DNA of 64,000 nt from Strongylocentrotus purpuratus (Eukaryota > Echinodermata > Echinoidea > Camarodonta > Strongylocentrotidae). The notes under the pieces are model-generated. The model saw nothing but the letters and a program-made list of their open reading frames with translations. It made no database searches and was not told the DNA's origin. Position 1 is the stretch's first letter, and every line of letters starts with the position of its first letter. The position numbers and the translations under genes were made by a program. Of this stretch, positions 46,626 through 58,474 are shown piece by piece. Location of the stretch: the NCBI RefSeq assembly GCF_000002235.5, contig NW_022145611.1, positions 3,896,754-3,960,753 on the forward strand, written 5' to 3'.

Positions 46626-47340
46626 AGACATGATCACTATACAAGATCCTGTTATGGTAAATTAGTTTTAATTCACTTGGAGTTGTGTAAATGGAACCAA
46701 ACCCATAACCACATCAGACTAAATATAGGTTTCTTTGCATTTTTTAAAGAGAATAAATAGATAAATTGAAGTTAACAGAATTCTAATCATGAGAAATAAG
46801 CACACTATAATAGGTCTACGTTATCAATGATGAAACTTTTATTCACGATTTACACTTTACACTGACTAAACTGTTAGTTTGTAAGTTATACAAGGACAAG
46901 ACATATTCAAAAACCATTTTTTTTTTTTTTAATTTAAACAAGGTGAGAACAAAAATCTAAAAACCGTACAATACAAGGATAAATATATCGTTCACGAAGA
47001 AAGGACAAAAACTACACTGCCATAATTTTCTATTCATACGTGAATACCATATAGGCCTTTTAACTTGAATAGAAGAAACGAGATTTGATTATCCTATGTA
47101 TTCAAAGTCATGCGGATATTGCCATTAGCTTGAATCTACGATATTAAAGGTGCATAGAATTCTAGTCAAATTGACAAATAAATATTCAGTGTTCAATAAT
47201 CATTGGATAGTGTAATTGTTGTTGTACTAAAAAATGACTCTGCTCGTATAACGAAGAAAAAACAAACTCGTTATTGAGTGGAAAATTCGTCAATTTTTTT
47301 TTATCCCAAACAAAGGCCAAAGGATGATGTGAGATTTGCT
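46626..47340 (-). other. FABP 5' UTR intron, distal part
   Basis: AT-rich, nothing recognised. Confidence 0.4.
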
Positions 47341-47377
47341 CCGGCGGCAATTAGTCGTACAAAACAGATGTTCTTAC

Positions 47378-47440
47378 CTGATTGTGAGAATGAGAAGTGA
47401 AGTGAAGTGTTGGCACCAGGACCGTTTGTTGAAGGTGTGG
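47378..47440 (-). other. FABP-family non-coding leader exon
   Basis: Donor CACAATCAG|GTAAGA at 47378/47377 on the minus strand. The acceptor is at 45499, so a 1.9-kb intron lies in the 5' UTR. The 5' border is estimated from the promoter. Confidence 0.6.
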
Positions 47441-47454
47441 GGAAGAGGTTTTTG

Positions 47455-47505
47455 AGACGCACGTATTTATCGAGTTTCCAATGGCGTTTGGATTGGTCCA
47501 GGGCC
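47455..47505 (-). promoter_or_regulatory. FABP-family core promoter (CCAAT and TATA-like)
   Basis: On the minus strand: GGACCAATCC at about 47495 and CGATAAATACG at about 47465, 30 bp apart, followed about 85 nt later by the leader-exon donor. Suggests a start site near 47435. Confidence 0.5.
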
Positions 47506-47509
47506 TTAG

Positions 47510-48335
47510 CAAACAGTGAAGCTAGTCCTTGAATCTATCTAGGAACGTGATGATAATCAATAGCAAGAGTGTATAGCTATCATCAAAATTAACCTTTGAT
47601 ACTTGATGAGGTAATCCCTGAAGCTCTGATAAGACCAGTTGAAATGGATTCCTAGTTTCTCGTCCGAATAATATAAAAATTAGTTGGAGTGGCTTCCATT
47701 TTATTTGATGTTTGATATTATCCTGTATACATTAACATTTTAGTAGGTCACTTTCAAAAAATGGAATCATAATTATTCAGGGGTTCAAGACAAGATGGAA
47801 TTCAATGATATAAAAGATCTTCCCTTTTCACCCTCTCTTTTGGTTATGTAACTATCGACATGCCCTAGATTATTTTTCTTCATTTCAAAACGAAATTATT
47901 AAAAACAATGACAACATTAAATGAGGCGGTAAGAAAAGATGGAAAGGGGGCGAGAAACATTGAACCAACTTAATTTAGTCGTATGCATAGTGTCCATTCA
48001 TTTTATGACACTCAGCTACATTAAATATTTACTTTAGACTGTGATTGCCTATTCCTCGCCGATACTCGACGGATCGTAGCAACAATGAAAATGCGACGGT
48101 AATTAGAGGGTGTTGTAGAGGGGCTCATAATTAAAAATGTAAGAAAAAAAATGACCATTCCAATAACAAAGATGCCCCTCCTTAGGTAAAATTGCTAGCT
48201 CTTAATTTCTACGCCTTAATTTGGTTTAAATCCCTTCAAAAATAAACAATTGTCCTTTCTCTAATAGACCTTTGTCTGACAAAGCTCCACAATAACTTTA
48301 CAGATCCGGATGAAACTTTAAGCGTCTGTAAAGTA
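47510..48335. other. Upstream of the FABP promoter
   Basis: No gene, RNA or repeat recognised. Confidence 0.4.
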
Positions 48336-48354
48336 TGCATGTGTCTTATGCAAA

Positions 48355-48575
48355 CATTTCAAAATCTTATTATTTTTATTATTATTGTTATTATTATTAC
48401 TATTATTGTTATTATCATTATTGTTATTATCATTATTATTATTATGATTAGATTTATTTCCTGGAGAGCTATTATTGTTATTAATATTATTTTTATTATT
48501 ATTATTATTATTTTTCTAATTATTATTATTATTATTATGATTAGATTTATTTTCTGGAGAGCTATTCACTCGGTG
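48355..48575. repeat. (ATT)n block with internal duplication
   Basis: ATT/GTT repeats with two copies of GATTAGATTTATT(T)(C/T)CTGGAGAGCTATT about 98 bp apart. The Ile-rich frame is not a gene. Confidence 0.85.
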
Positions 48576-48620
48576 AAAATGCATGAGCACATACAAAGTT
48601 AAGGAAAATCAAATGAAAAC

Positions 48621-48724
48621 CAGGGCCCCGCCTTACAAAGAGTTATGATTGATCCAAATCAATCGAATTCAATCGTAAGTTATAGTTGGGATTGATATCA
48701 ACTCTTTGTAAGACAGGGCCCTAG
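48621..48724. mobile_element. 104-bp MITE
   Basis: Inverted ends CAGGGCCCCGCCTTACAAAG / complement of CAGGGCCCTGTCTTACAAAG... continuing AGTT and a GATTGAT core. Non-coding. Confidence 0.7.
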
Positions 48725-49290
48725 AACGGTGTTGGCAAGTAAACACATCTCCTCGGTGAAGCCTCATTGAATAATGACGTAATACAATACAACGCACAAC
48801 AGGCGAAAAGGAAAAAAAAATTCTAAACACGAACAACCTAATTAAGATGATTTACCCTATTCTACCGGTAGTGCAATGTCAGAAAAAACAAAATGTGGAA
48901 AACAATCAAAGCAATCTAGTTTGAACCAATATTGGCGCAAATGTCAGACTCAATTTTTTGTAATCGTGATTTACTAGCGATAGCTGGGAATCCTGAGATC
49001 AAACATGCACAAGGGCATTTTCAGCTAAAAACTGCCTGATCGTAGTGTCTGCTTTGAATCATTCACGATTCCTTATGTGGCAATTCGACAAATTTGCCTC
49101 TTACAAATAATCCGATTGTACTTGACACGTTCTCTATATTCAATATCATGCTATGTACACGGACCCCTCCCCCTTTAATCTAAATAACCTTTATTCTGAT
49201 ATACAGTAGATATGGGTTGAATTCTGCCAGACACTTCAGCAAACAAGATTTTACCGGGTCATCAATAATTGTTACTTGAGTAATTTAGTT
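48725..49290. other. Intergenic
   Basis: No gene or repeat recognised. Confidence 0.4.
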
Positions 49291-49292
49291 GT

Positions 49293-49328
49293 GGGGGGGG
49301 GGGGGGGGGGGCGGGGGGGGGGGGGGGG
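49293..49328 (+). repeat. G tract, 36 nt with one C
   Basis: 19 G, one C, 16 G. Quadruplex-prone, and length is unreliable in sequencing. Confidence 0.8.
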
Positions 49329-49579
49329 TAACGTGACATCGTGACATCGGAATGCTTTTTTTCAGTAAATCTTTAGAAATTTGATTAAGATATAATTATG
49401 TGGAACATTTCTGTTTAGGTTCCTTTGAAAGAAAAAATGTACACCAAGAAATATTAAAGTAAGGAACTATTTTCACAAATATGGCAATGTTTAGCATGTA
49501 TCTTAAAGTGACAATATTCTTAAAAAATAAAAAAACATACTTTGAAAGAAATAATTCTATGACATGTTGGAAACGTTAA

Positions 49580-50109
49580 AGGTACTATGTCCCATTTGCA
49601 GGCCAAAAAATGAAAAAGTTAAATTCCAACTGCATTTGAAAGATAATACTTATTTAGAACTTCCCTAAAAAAGGTGGGGCTTGAAAATGTCTTCAAGTGG
49701 GAAAATAATGACTATTAGTTGTCAAATCGACTTTAGGGCTATAGAGCCCAAAAGTAATAGTCTTGATTTTCAGACAATTGTACCGAATGGTCATACGTTT
49801 TATGCTGCGCAAAGATTCGATCAGTTTAATCTTGGCCATCACAAGAAGTGGGTTATTGATGTAGACCAATGCTCATGTACCCTTTACAACTCTTTTCATT
49901 TATGTTATTACCAAAGATGAAAAAAGCCAGTCAGTCACTCAATAGTGTCTGACAGTGAAGTCTAACAAGTAAACGGGTTTCCTTGCATAATTTTAATATA
50001 AGGACACTGCTAACGTTTAAATTTCACAGATAGGACATACATGACATATTCATAATTCCTGCAAAGTTCTACAGAATTTGAGGTTGGCTGCAAAAGGGAC
50101 ATAGTACCT
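49580..50109. mobile_element. 530-bp TTAA-flanked MITE, family D
   Basis: TTAA|AGGTACTATGTCCCATTTGC at the left and GCAAAAGGGACATAGTACCT|TTAA at the right. Perfect TTAA pair. The 79-codon frame at 49681 shows no transposase motif. The terminal AGGTA is shared with family A. Confidence 0.85.
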
Positions 50110-50132
50110 TTAATGGTAATAAGAAAATCATG

Positions 50133-50248
50133 CCTCGGTCACACCGCCAAACCGACTCCAGACCGACTCTAACCGACTGCCTTTTGGCCACTCAATACCA
50201 TTGTACATACGCAGTCTGTTGTCGGTCTCGTGTCGGTGTGACGAGGGC
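50133..50248. mobile_element. ~116-bp MITE
   Basis: GCCTCGGTCACACCG and complement of CCCTCGTCACACCG at the ends, with an inner CCGACTC..GACCGAC pair. Starts 20 bp after family D ends. Confidence 0.65.
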
Positions 50249-50356
50249 GGGTTAGGACTCTTTTAATTCAATCATAAAGACTCAATGCTTCATAATTTAT
50301 AGAGGTCGACCGATTTGGGGATAATTTTAAAGGGGTGGGGTGTATATTGAAAATGG

Positions 50357-50837
50357 TTGATTCAACACGGAATGACTCTCTCTTTCTCTCTCTCTCCCTG
50401 TATTTTCTCTTTTTCGTGGATTGTAATATGCATGCTTTTCAGGTTAATGGAATGCAACGCATCTCTTTCACCATTTTACATAAACTATGACATGAGAAAG
50501 TTTCGGCACTGTAGCTATGGAGACAAAGTTCATGTGACAATAAATCTCGACTACAGGCCATTATACCGACAATATCGTATTTGTGGGCCTTCTAAGTTCT
50601 ATCTCTATTCCAGAGGCCCCCTGGATGGATGCTTTTCTCCGATTGTTCATTTCTCTGTTTTGTTATTGTGTGTCTGCCTACGATGGGCTGTCGGTCTCGG
50701 GGACGGGGGCCGTCGTTCTCCTGACATTTTGGAACTTTGTTTTGTTGTTGTTAAAGTCTTCGGTCCCCTGGTTGCTTACTTACAAGTGCACTATACGATT
50801 TCTTAGCAGTCAGGTAAAGCAAACCAACAAATTATAG
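50357..50837 (+). other. Unassigned overlapping open frames
   Basis: Two overlapping frames of 149 and 84 codons. The shorter has a hydrophobic stretch AVVLLTFWNFVLLLLKSSVP (membrane-helix-like) after an acceptor-like CTATCTCTATTCCAG at 50613. No family recognised; a single terminal exon is possible but unsupported. Confidence 0.2.
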
Positions 50838-51762
50838 GAAACTGTAGACAAAATTATTTTAAAATATTAGATTTTAAGTGAGTCATCGAGAAGCTCTAAA
50901 TGCATTCTCATCAGACTATAGGACCTTCAGTCGACTGCTGATTACTTCACCCAAGGCAAGCTGATAAAAGGTTACTGGGCGAATTGCAAAGATCACGACT
51001 GTTTTGATCGATGCACATCGCTATCGGCCGTTGTACGGAATAAAGTGTATGTTTAACTTGTTTAACTGCCATTATCATTCGAAACAAACATACGTTATCA
51101 GATACGCAATACAAAAAGCAAGCTTCGTTGATTTTGACTCAAATGAAGTGTTTAAACAAGATATTTTAAAGCAGACATGACTTCCCCTGGATAAGCTGAT
51201 AGAAGATTGGACCACTTGAATATTCACATGGAAATAAATTTAGAATAAACACTATTACAATGATAATATTGAGCAAACACTTGCTTTTTAAACCCATACG
51301 AACTAGGCACGCACCATGATTATCTTTGGATGGCACCCAAGGTGCTATTAACAGCATGTAAGATAATATGAATGACATGAATGATGAATCAGACACTTGA
51401 GATATAGTACTCACTAAAACTATACGTGTTACATACTCAAACCATTATTTAAAAGGATCGAGGGGTGACCACATGTTCAGAATGGTAGATTTGACACTTT
51501 AACATGCTGGATACAACTATAAAGGTTGAAAGTGTAACCGGCCTTCGACCCTTTTAAAAGGTGATTTCACTAACACTATAGTTTCAAGATAAGATTACAT
51601 GTATCTGGTTTAAACATTTATGAATAGAGAAGGTACTAATTCGGAAGTGTAATTGTGATAAATGATGATTATGTTGCAGTAAGTTGCGTGGGGTATTACA
51701 ATCATTGAAGCTCTTAACATTGATATTGATAAATGAATTGACGTAGGAATTTGTTAGCAGGG
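50838..51762. other. Intergenic
   Basis: No gene or recognisable repeat. Confidence 0.4.
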
Positions 51763-51820
51763 CCATCTGGTGCGGTGGCTAAATAGAATCGGGAGGTCCC
51801 GGGTACGAAACCATACGGAC
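51763..51820 (+). mobile_element. tRNA-like SINE head
   Basis: GGTGCGGTGGCTAAATAGAA (box-A-like) and GGTCCCGGGTACGAAACC (box-B-like). It cannot fold as a functional tRNA and lacks a clear body. Confidence 0.4.
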
Positions 51821-51930
51821 GAAAAGAAAGTTGGGTAAATCATGTTGGTGTGATATGTTATGCAATATATTAAACAATTGAACATTTTACATTTTATCCC
51901 AATATATTATCTACATACTATACATGCATG

Positions 51931-51944
51931 CAGACGCGTACGCA

Positions 51945-51979
<35 letters not shown>

Positions 51980-52040
51980 GAACCCCCTTTGGTATTTTTA
52001 TGTGTGTAAACCCCCCTAAAAAAAAACTAACCCCCCCCCC
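51931..52040 (+). mobile_element. hAT-like left terminus with a 33-nt G tract
   Basis: CAGACGCGTACGCAG leads directly into 33 G (51945-51977), then TTGAACCCCCTTTGG. CAGnGGCGTACGCAG is a common hAT end. The right end is not identified. Confidence 0.4.
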
Positions 52041-52063
52041 CCTTTGGATTTTTTTTTTAATCA

Positions 52064-53174
52064 CACTGTCGCTCATAAAGGTGGAATATTTTAGTTTTAC
52101 CCCAATTTATGGAATTATTTTAAAAATTATTTGAAAATAATAGATATAAATAATAGTATACATTCTCAGATTTTATTGAATAATAACTTGCCAATGTGTG
52201 TTTTGCGGAACTGCTAAAGCATGTGTATGCTACTATGCTTATCAACTAGGAGACCTACGCTCTCAAGTCATAAATGACAGTAATGAGGATTAATGCCCCA
52301 CAAAAGGGCACTAATATAGCACATCGACACGGTTTTGATCATGGGGCCTCACAGTTACGAGGCCATTGTTTTGTCACTGAACCATGAATGTACGTAGCGG
52401 GGGCTAGAGTAGGGGGCAGTTTCCATAAATAAAAAAAAACACAGAAAATGCAATAAATTTTCAATAATTTATTGCATTTTACCCCGGTCCCCGACATAAA
52501 AAAATCCTCTGGACTGCCATGCATTATGGCTCAAGGCATGGGCACACATAATTTTTTTTTACGTTAGGCACCGGGGTTAAATGCAATAAATTATTGAAAA
52601 TTTATTGCATTTTCTGTGTGTTTTTTTTATTTATGGAAACTGCCCCGTATCCTAGCCCCCGCTGCGTACAGTCATGGTTCAGTGACAAAGCAATGGCCTC
52701 GTAACTGTGAGGCCCCAGGATCAAAACCGTGTCGATGTGCTATATTTATAATAATAATAATAATAATACAGCATTTATTATGCGCCATCGATCTAGTAAA
52801 CTATTCTGAGGCGCAAAGGGATAGAATTAGAATGAGATACATAGAGAAATGAGAAGGGATAAAAAATGCATAGATGTACAATTAACATATAATTAACTAA
52901 AATAACATGCGAACATATATGACTTTAGATTCTTTTTGTGGGGCACTAATCCTCATTACTGTCATTTATGACTTAAGGGCATAGGTCCCCTAGTTGATAA
53001 GCATAGTCGCATACACATGCCTTAGCAGTCACGCAAAACACACATTGGCAAATTATTATTCAATAAAATCTGAGAATGTATACTATTATCTAGATCTATT
53101 ATTTTTAAATTATTTTTAAAATAATTCCATAAATTGGAATAAAAAAAAATATTCCACCTTTATGAGCGACAGTG
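52064..53174. mobile_element. 1.1-kb foldback element with an insertion in one arm
   Basis: Inverted ends CACTGTCGCTCATAAAGGTG / its complement; TA follows at the right and CA stands at the left. The arms match over about 430 bp: GAGAATGTATACTATTAT, TCATAAATGACAGTAATGAG, CGACACGGTTTTGATC, and AATGCAATAAATTTTCAATA near the centre. The loop is about 70-90 bp (52490-52570). Right arm holds about 185 bp absent from the left. TA-flanked Tc1/mariner-like MITE is the best guess. Confidence 0.88.
52747..52932 (+). mobile_element. Insertion in the right arm of the foldback
   Basis: Starts with (TAA)n, then CAGCATTTATTATGCGCCAT and ACTATTCTGAGGCGCAAAGG, where GCGCC and GGCGC can pair. The left arm reads straight through. 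It replaces about 7 bp of arm sequence. SINE-tail-like; family unknown. Confidence 0.65.
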
Positions 53175-53466
53175 TATAAAAAAAAAAAAATAATTATGCC
53201 CATGGCTGACCTAAAAAAGGTGACCTGACCCCCCCCCCCCCCCAGCGAAGAAAAATGTCAAATTTTCAAATTTCGAGACCAATTGTAGTGACTTATTAAT
53301 ACTAAACAGTAAAATTGACAGTATCCCATACATTTCTCATTTCTTTTCAATTTCGTATAAGCAAAATGGTGCATTAACAAGTTTTGCTGGGGAAATAGAG
53401 CGTGTCGGTTCAAAATTCCTACCGCAAGGAGACAAGGAAACGCGCCAAATACTATCTCGTTGTAGT
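53175..53466. other. Spacer between transposons
   Basis: Contains a C-run near 53230. No gene. Confidence 0.4.
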
Positions 53467-54024
53467 CAGTGGCGTATATAGCTACAGAGGGAGGCCACAA
53501 GGGGCACATCCCCCATTAAATAGAGAAAAAAGAAAGTGAAAAAATATTAACACACGAGAAAATATAAGACAAATGGGGAGAAAGGACAACAAAAGATGAT
53601 GATATGACCCCTGCCGCAGCTCTCCTTACCGATGGACTTGTTATTTTGCATTCTATTCGCCGTATAACACGGGTTCCCCCACACCCTACCCGGCCCTCTT
53701 CAGGGGCGGATCCAGCCGACGGCAGAGGAGGGGGCCCAATCCGTGAGAAAATATTTAGCGGCGAAACAGCCTGCCGATTAAGCACTAATTTTTTATTTTT
53801 TTTATTTTTTTTTGAGGGGGGGGGGGGCTTTGGAAGATTTGAAAAATCGAATCCCCCCCCCCCCCCATTGAGCGCCAGGAGAGGGGGCCCAACTCCAAAA
53901 AAAATTAAAATTAATGTGTTTTTACACGTTTATTTCCCCAGGGGTGGGGGCCGGGGCCCCTTGGGCCCCTCCCCTGGATCCGCCACTGGCCCTCTTCATT
54001 GGCTGGATCCTTACTACGCCACTG
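53467..54024. mobile_element. hAT-like element (outer)
   Basis: Ends CAGTGGCGTA and TACGCCACTG, with flanks GTTGTAGT (53459-53466) and GTTGTGGT (54025-54032), an 8-bp target duplication with one mismatch. Interrupted by the element 53701-53988. No transposase. Confidence 0.8.
53701..53988. mobile_element. hAT-like element nested in the outer one
   Basis: Ends CAGGGGCGGATCCAG and CTGGATCCGCCACTG (14 of 15 paired), flanked by perfect GCCCTCTT at 53693-53700 and 53989-53996. The interior has G-run/C-run pairs and T-rich sequence. Younger than its host element. Confidence 0.88.
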
Positions 54025-54032
54025 GTTGTGGT

Positions 54033-55650
54033 TCACATTAAAGGAGCAAAACGGTGTGATAAGTCCCCGGTGCAGGTGACGGTGGTTTAAAATCTGTATA
54101 ACCTTATGTTACAGCAGTGTTTGGTTGTACGCGGCTTCTAAAATCCAGTAGGCCTACACCATTACGTAATAGTTACATTCTAATATAGATGATCAAAGAA
54201 CTATCTTAATACAAAATTTCCTGATTCGCTATATACATAATTAAAGAAGATTATTTGCGATGTTTCAGCGCCTCGAACAAAGATTAAACAACTGTACTAA
54301 TAACACTATCTTTAAAGTTAAAATTCTAAAGAATACTAGCGAACCCTTGGAATAAAGCTGTATCATTCAATAATAATGATAATAATTGTTTAAAAAAACA
54401 ATCATTTTAGCACAGCTACTAGATAAATAAATAAATATACTCTACTGCGCTGTGATGAAAACGAAACACTTCAAAAGAATGTTCTTCCTGAACACATTCT
54501 ACAGATAATTTTGCGACGAAAATGACAGGAAAATAATGGAATCTACATATACAATGGGCCAATATACGGCGCGGTAGCAGTATAGTGTGGGTTCAAACAT
54601 CGGGGGGGGGGGGGGGGGGGCAATGGTCTTACTCGGTGGATGAAATGCAATTAACAAGGTTATTAGGGAAAGATTAGAGGGGAAGATCGTAGGGTCTCCT
54701 TTTTACATCTCATTTCACCCTCTTCTCTCCCCCTTTTCACCACTTCACGAGGGCGCGGCGATGAATGTGTCATTTGAAACCATGAAACCCAAACGAAACC
54801 ATAACCACCCCCTCCCGCAGAATTGTCGCCATTCCCTGAATATTAGATACATCGGCGAAACGTTCTAGAACTATATGATTCATTCGGTTTCGACTCTGAG
54901 TCATACAACTTTGCACACAGACCTACAATCTCTACATCACAATAATCAAGAAGGTGTTCAAAGACTGTGTGAAAAGCAAATATGAGATTTAACATCAAGA
55001 TAATGAGCTACTCAACTTGATAAGCAAGTGGGGTTCATCATCCTAGGTAAAAGCGAGAGCACTTTTACGGTTATAAAAGAATGAATGGATTAATAAATTG
55101 TTACCATGCTATCAGGAAAAAATGAGGTTTCAGAATCAACGCATTTTAAAGATTTTAATCACACATGCAACTACTTGTAAGAAAGGCCTTTAACATGTTT
55201 GTCATTTCGTTGCCATTCTGAAAATATCAGACGCTAGGTAGAAAAACCCCTGTTAATCAAGACATTCAATATTATCTTGGAAACAAAAAGAACACAGCGC
55301 TGTAAATGATTAAGCTATGTTTTAAACTTATTAATACAACACGCGACACCGCCATGCACCCCTCACATAATACACTAATTCAGAGGCGTATCAAGGTATC
55401 AATTTCAAGGGTTAAGATTGGGGGGGGGGGGGACAAACAGTCTAGCTGATATAGCGATCCATGTAATTTTGATTAAACCACATTGTATAGAGCACAGCTC
55501 AAGAGGGGGAGACAGGGGCAGACTGATTCTTAAATGGGAGGGTGACCAGTTTGAAAGAGGCTTAAACAGAGGCTTATATTATTTTGTGGGTACTTCAAAT
55601 GGACGCAAACAGCGCAAAAGTGGGTAATGCAACTAATTATGTAGACGCCT
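54033..55650. other. Intergenic with G tracts
   Basis: G runs at 54602-54620 and 55420-55432. No gene, no recognised element; the 69-codon frame at 55418 starts in a G run and is not credible. Confidence 0.4.
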
Positions 55651-55814
55651 TGGACCCGTTGCATAAAACTTAACTTACTTATTGATGGGTAACTTCGCCA
55701 TTATTATTGACTACTACCACGGACACATCGCTGAGCAGCCAATCAACGTTTCCATGGAAGTTACCATTTTAATTGCAAAGTTACCATCTGCTGAGTTTTA
55801 TGAAACGAGGCCCT
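55651..55814. mobile_element. ~164-bp MITE
   Basis: TGGACCCGTTGCATAAAACT at the left and AGTTTTATGAAACGAGGCCC at the right are imperfect inverted ends; inner GTTACCAT copies. Non-coding. Confidence 0.65.
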
Positions 55815-55880
55815 GAGAAAGGAAAGAAAAGGAAGACAAATTTATGATCTTTAAAGATCCCCCGCCCCCGTCCTACACTG

Positions 55881-56510
55881 CAGGCGCGGATCCAGGATTT
55901 CTTACGGGGGGGGGGGGGGCCGAAATTTGAAAATATGCGAGCCAAATATTGGTACGTAATGGTGACCAGCAGTGACGTAATGAACAAAAACGTTGGGGGG
56001 GGGGGGGAGGCAAAAAATCTGCATCACCCATGCCCAGGAAGCTCAGGGGGTATGGGCTATTAATAGCGGCCAGATGAGCATATTTTGATAATTCATGACA
56101 CAACTAGGTGACTAATTGGCGTGGGGTCCTGGGGGCAGAGCCCCCGGAAGCTCAGGGGTTTCAGACGTTTACTTACGGTCAGATGAGCATATTTTGATAC
56201 CTTATTTGTGACACTGGCAGGACACTAATTGGCGTGAGGTCCAGGGGGTGGAGCAGGGGGGTTGCTATATAAAGGGGTGATTGCGCTGCCGTCGGGAAAA
56301 TTAGAAAAGGGGAGGGAAAAAACAAGAGGGAAAGGGAAAACTGAAATGAAAGAAAGGGAACAAAAAGGGGAAAGAAATTAAATTACCGACAGATTAGCAT
56401 CCAGAGGACTGCTTTAGGGCCATAGATGGGGTCCAGGAGGGCAGAGCCACCGGAAGATCAGGGGTTTTAGGTATTTAATTATGGTCAAATAAGCATATTT
56501 TGATACCCGA
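55881..56510 (+). repeat. hAT-like left end followed by the 100-120-bp tandem-unit family
   Basis: CAGGCGCGGATCCAGGATTT at 55881, a G run, CAGTGACGTAATGA and a second G run, then units with CAGATGAGCAT, GGCGTGGGGTCC and CCCCCGGAAGCTCAGGGG. A reversed piece of the polypyrimidine element (GATTGCGCTGCCGTCGGGAA) interrupts at about 56285. Same family as 3800-4590. Confidence 0.65.
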
Positions 56511-57809
56511 AAAATGTGTTTATTTTGGTCCGCGGTGTCAGAACAAGTGTCACGCGCCCCCAAGCGACGTGATTTATGACCGCGAATACTTCATGATTCA
56601 GCCGCGGACTAAAAACAAACATATTTTTCGGGACAATGTGGCAAGGGGAATCGGCTCTAACATGACAACGGGCAAGATCGGGCAGCCAAATTTGGTATCA
56701 ACTTAAAGCTTAGACATCAGACAAAATGGTGGTATTAAAATATAAGCGGAACTCTGCGGAAATTTAAACGTTTCCTCTGGATTTATAAAAAACATGGATA
56801 ATTAGTCCATTTTTCAGTGAATTAACCTTTAATATATATAATGAAGATTGTGTTTCTATACATATTAACAAATTCATGAAGCGAAATGAACTATCATGAA
56901 TATGTGAGAGCAGTTTCATATCAATAACTTAATAACTTCATGTTACATTGAAAGATTTATAAAATAAGTCACTTTTGCACTAAAACTGTGAATGTGTAGG
57001 ATTTTGCTGTTTGAAGGAGTAAATTAGTACCCTAGTTGTGCTTACCGGAATTAAATATTTCACTGAAGTATTCCTCAATGTATTACAGTTCAACTTGTCA
57101 AGAAGAGAATTGAAAAGAAAAAAAAAAAAAATTACCCAAAATGAGTTTTGGCGCACTTTGGTTCCTCCCTGGCCCACCGTGCGTTGCCATGGTTACGCGG
57201 ACGAGCGTTGAATCGGCTGTGCGTAAACGAAAACAGTACAAATGTGTACCGATTATGCCTAATAATAATCGATGGACGTGGGGAGGAAAAGCGCCTGCAC
57301 ATGCAGTGTACCAAATTCTAGCAAAAAGAAATACCATACATGGAAAGCTTAGGTTTGGGCAGACATTTTGAGATTAACATCATTGCGGGAATCGGCCGGA
57401 ATTCTAATAAACATGCTACTTTTATATAAAAATTGCAATTTTTCCTTTTTGTGTGAAATTTAATGCTCATTTTTCCCAAAATGAAGCTTCAATAAATTTG
57501 GTCATTGTATTTTCTAATTGGGTTACCAATAGGCAAGAAGTGCACGCAGTATCAAGTTGATTCCTTTTTCCCTTCATAAATTCTCAACATCTATTGTAAA
57601 GTTGCCTCTTTTATCATTTTTGGAGAAACAATATAGATTTTCCCATGTTCGCAGGGGTATATAACACTTTTAAAACTCGCTAAATATTAAAATATGGGTG
57701 GAAAAATATTCTTTAGAATGTTTTCTTCCCCAAGCGAATGAAAAAATATAAAAATTCACATTCGCCGATTTTGAATTTTGACACACTTTGAGGCGATTCT
57801 GGCCCACTG
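56511..57809. other. Unassigned stretch
   Basis: AT-rich; short overlapping frames at 57100-57370 around GCGTTGCCATGGTTACGCGG (an RFX X-box-like GTTGCCATGGTTAC) have no family resemblance. No gene supported. Confidence 0.3.
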
Positions 57810-58430
57810 TGCACCGGTAGGACACTAACTGACATGGGGTCTACGTACGGGGCATAGCCCCCGGAATCTCAGGGGTTTTAGGCATTCAATCACGGTCAGA
57901 TCAGCCTATTTTGAGTACGCCAGTGCCCCCTCCCCCCGATCTACACCTTGTAAGCACAAAAAATTCGCAACCCATCTTTCCATATCTTTTTTTCTTTCCC
58001 TTTCTCTCCTCTTTGCTGGGGGAGGGAGGCAACAGCCTTTCGCCCCCCCCCCCCCCCCAGATACACACGTTGTTGGGCAGATTAATCCAAACTGATCTCC
58101 CCTTCATTTCACTCTTTTTTCTTCCCTTTTAGCTCTCCTCTTTCCCTTTCTTCTCTCTTATTGTTGGTGGGGGCGGGGGAGGCAATGGTCTTTTGCCCCC
58201 CCCCCCCCGATCCACAACTTGTTGGCGGGAAAATTGCAACCGATGTGCGCCTTTTTTTTCTTTTTCCTCTTTTTCCAACCCTCTACTTTTCTATTATTTT
58301 TAAGATAAGGGGGGGGGGGGGCAACAGCCTGGGAGGCACCCTTTCACCCCCTCCCATCTCCTTCTTCCCTCCTTTTTCTTTACTTCTTCCTCTTATTTCT
58401 CTTCTCTTTCCCTTTCCCTTCTTTTCTTTT

Positions 58431-58474
<44 letters not shown>

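Noticed and set aside
48339-48602. 87-residue Ile-rich protein
   Set aside because: An (ATT)n microsatellite.
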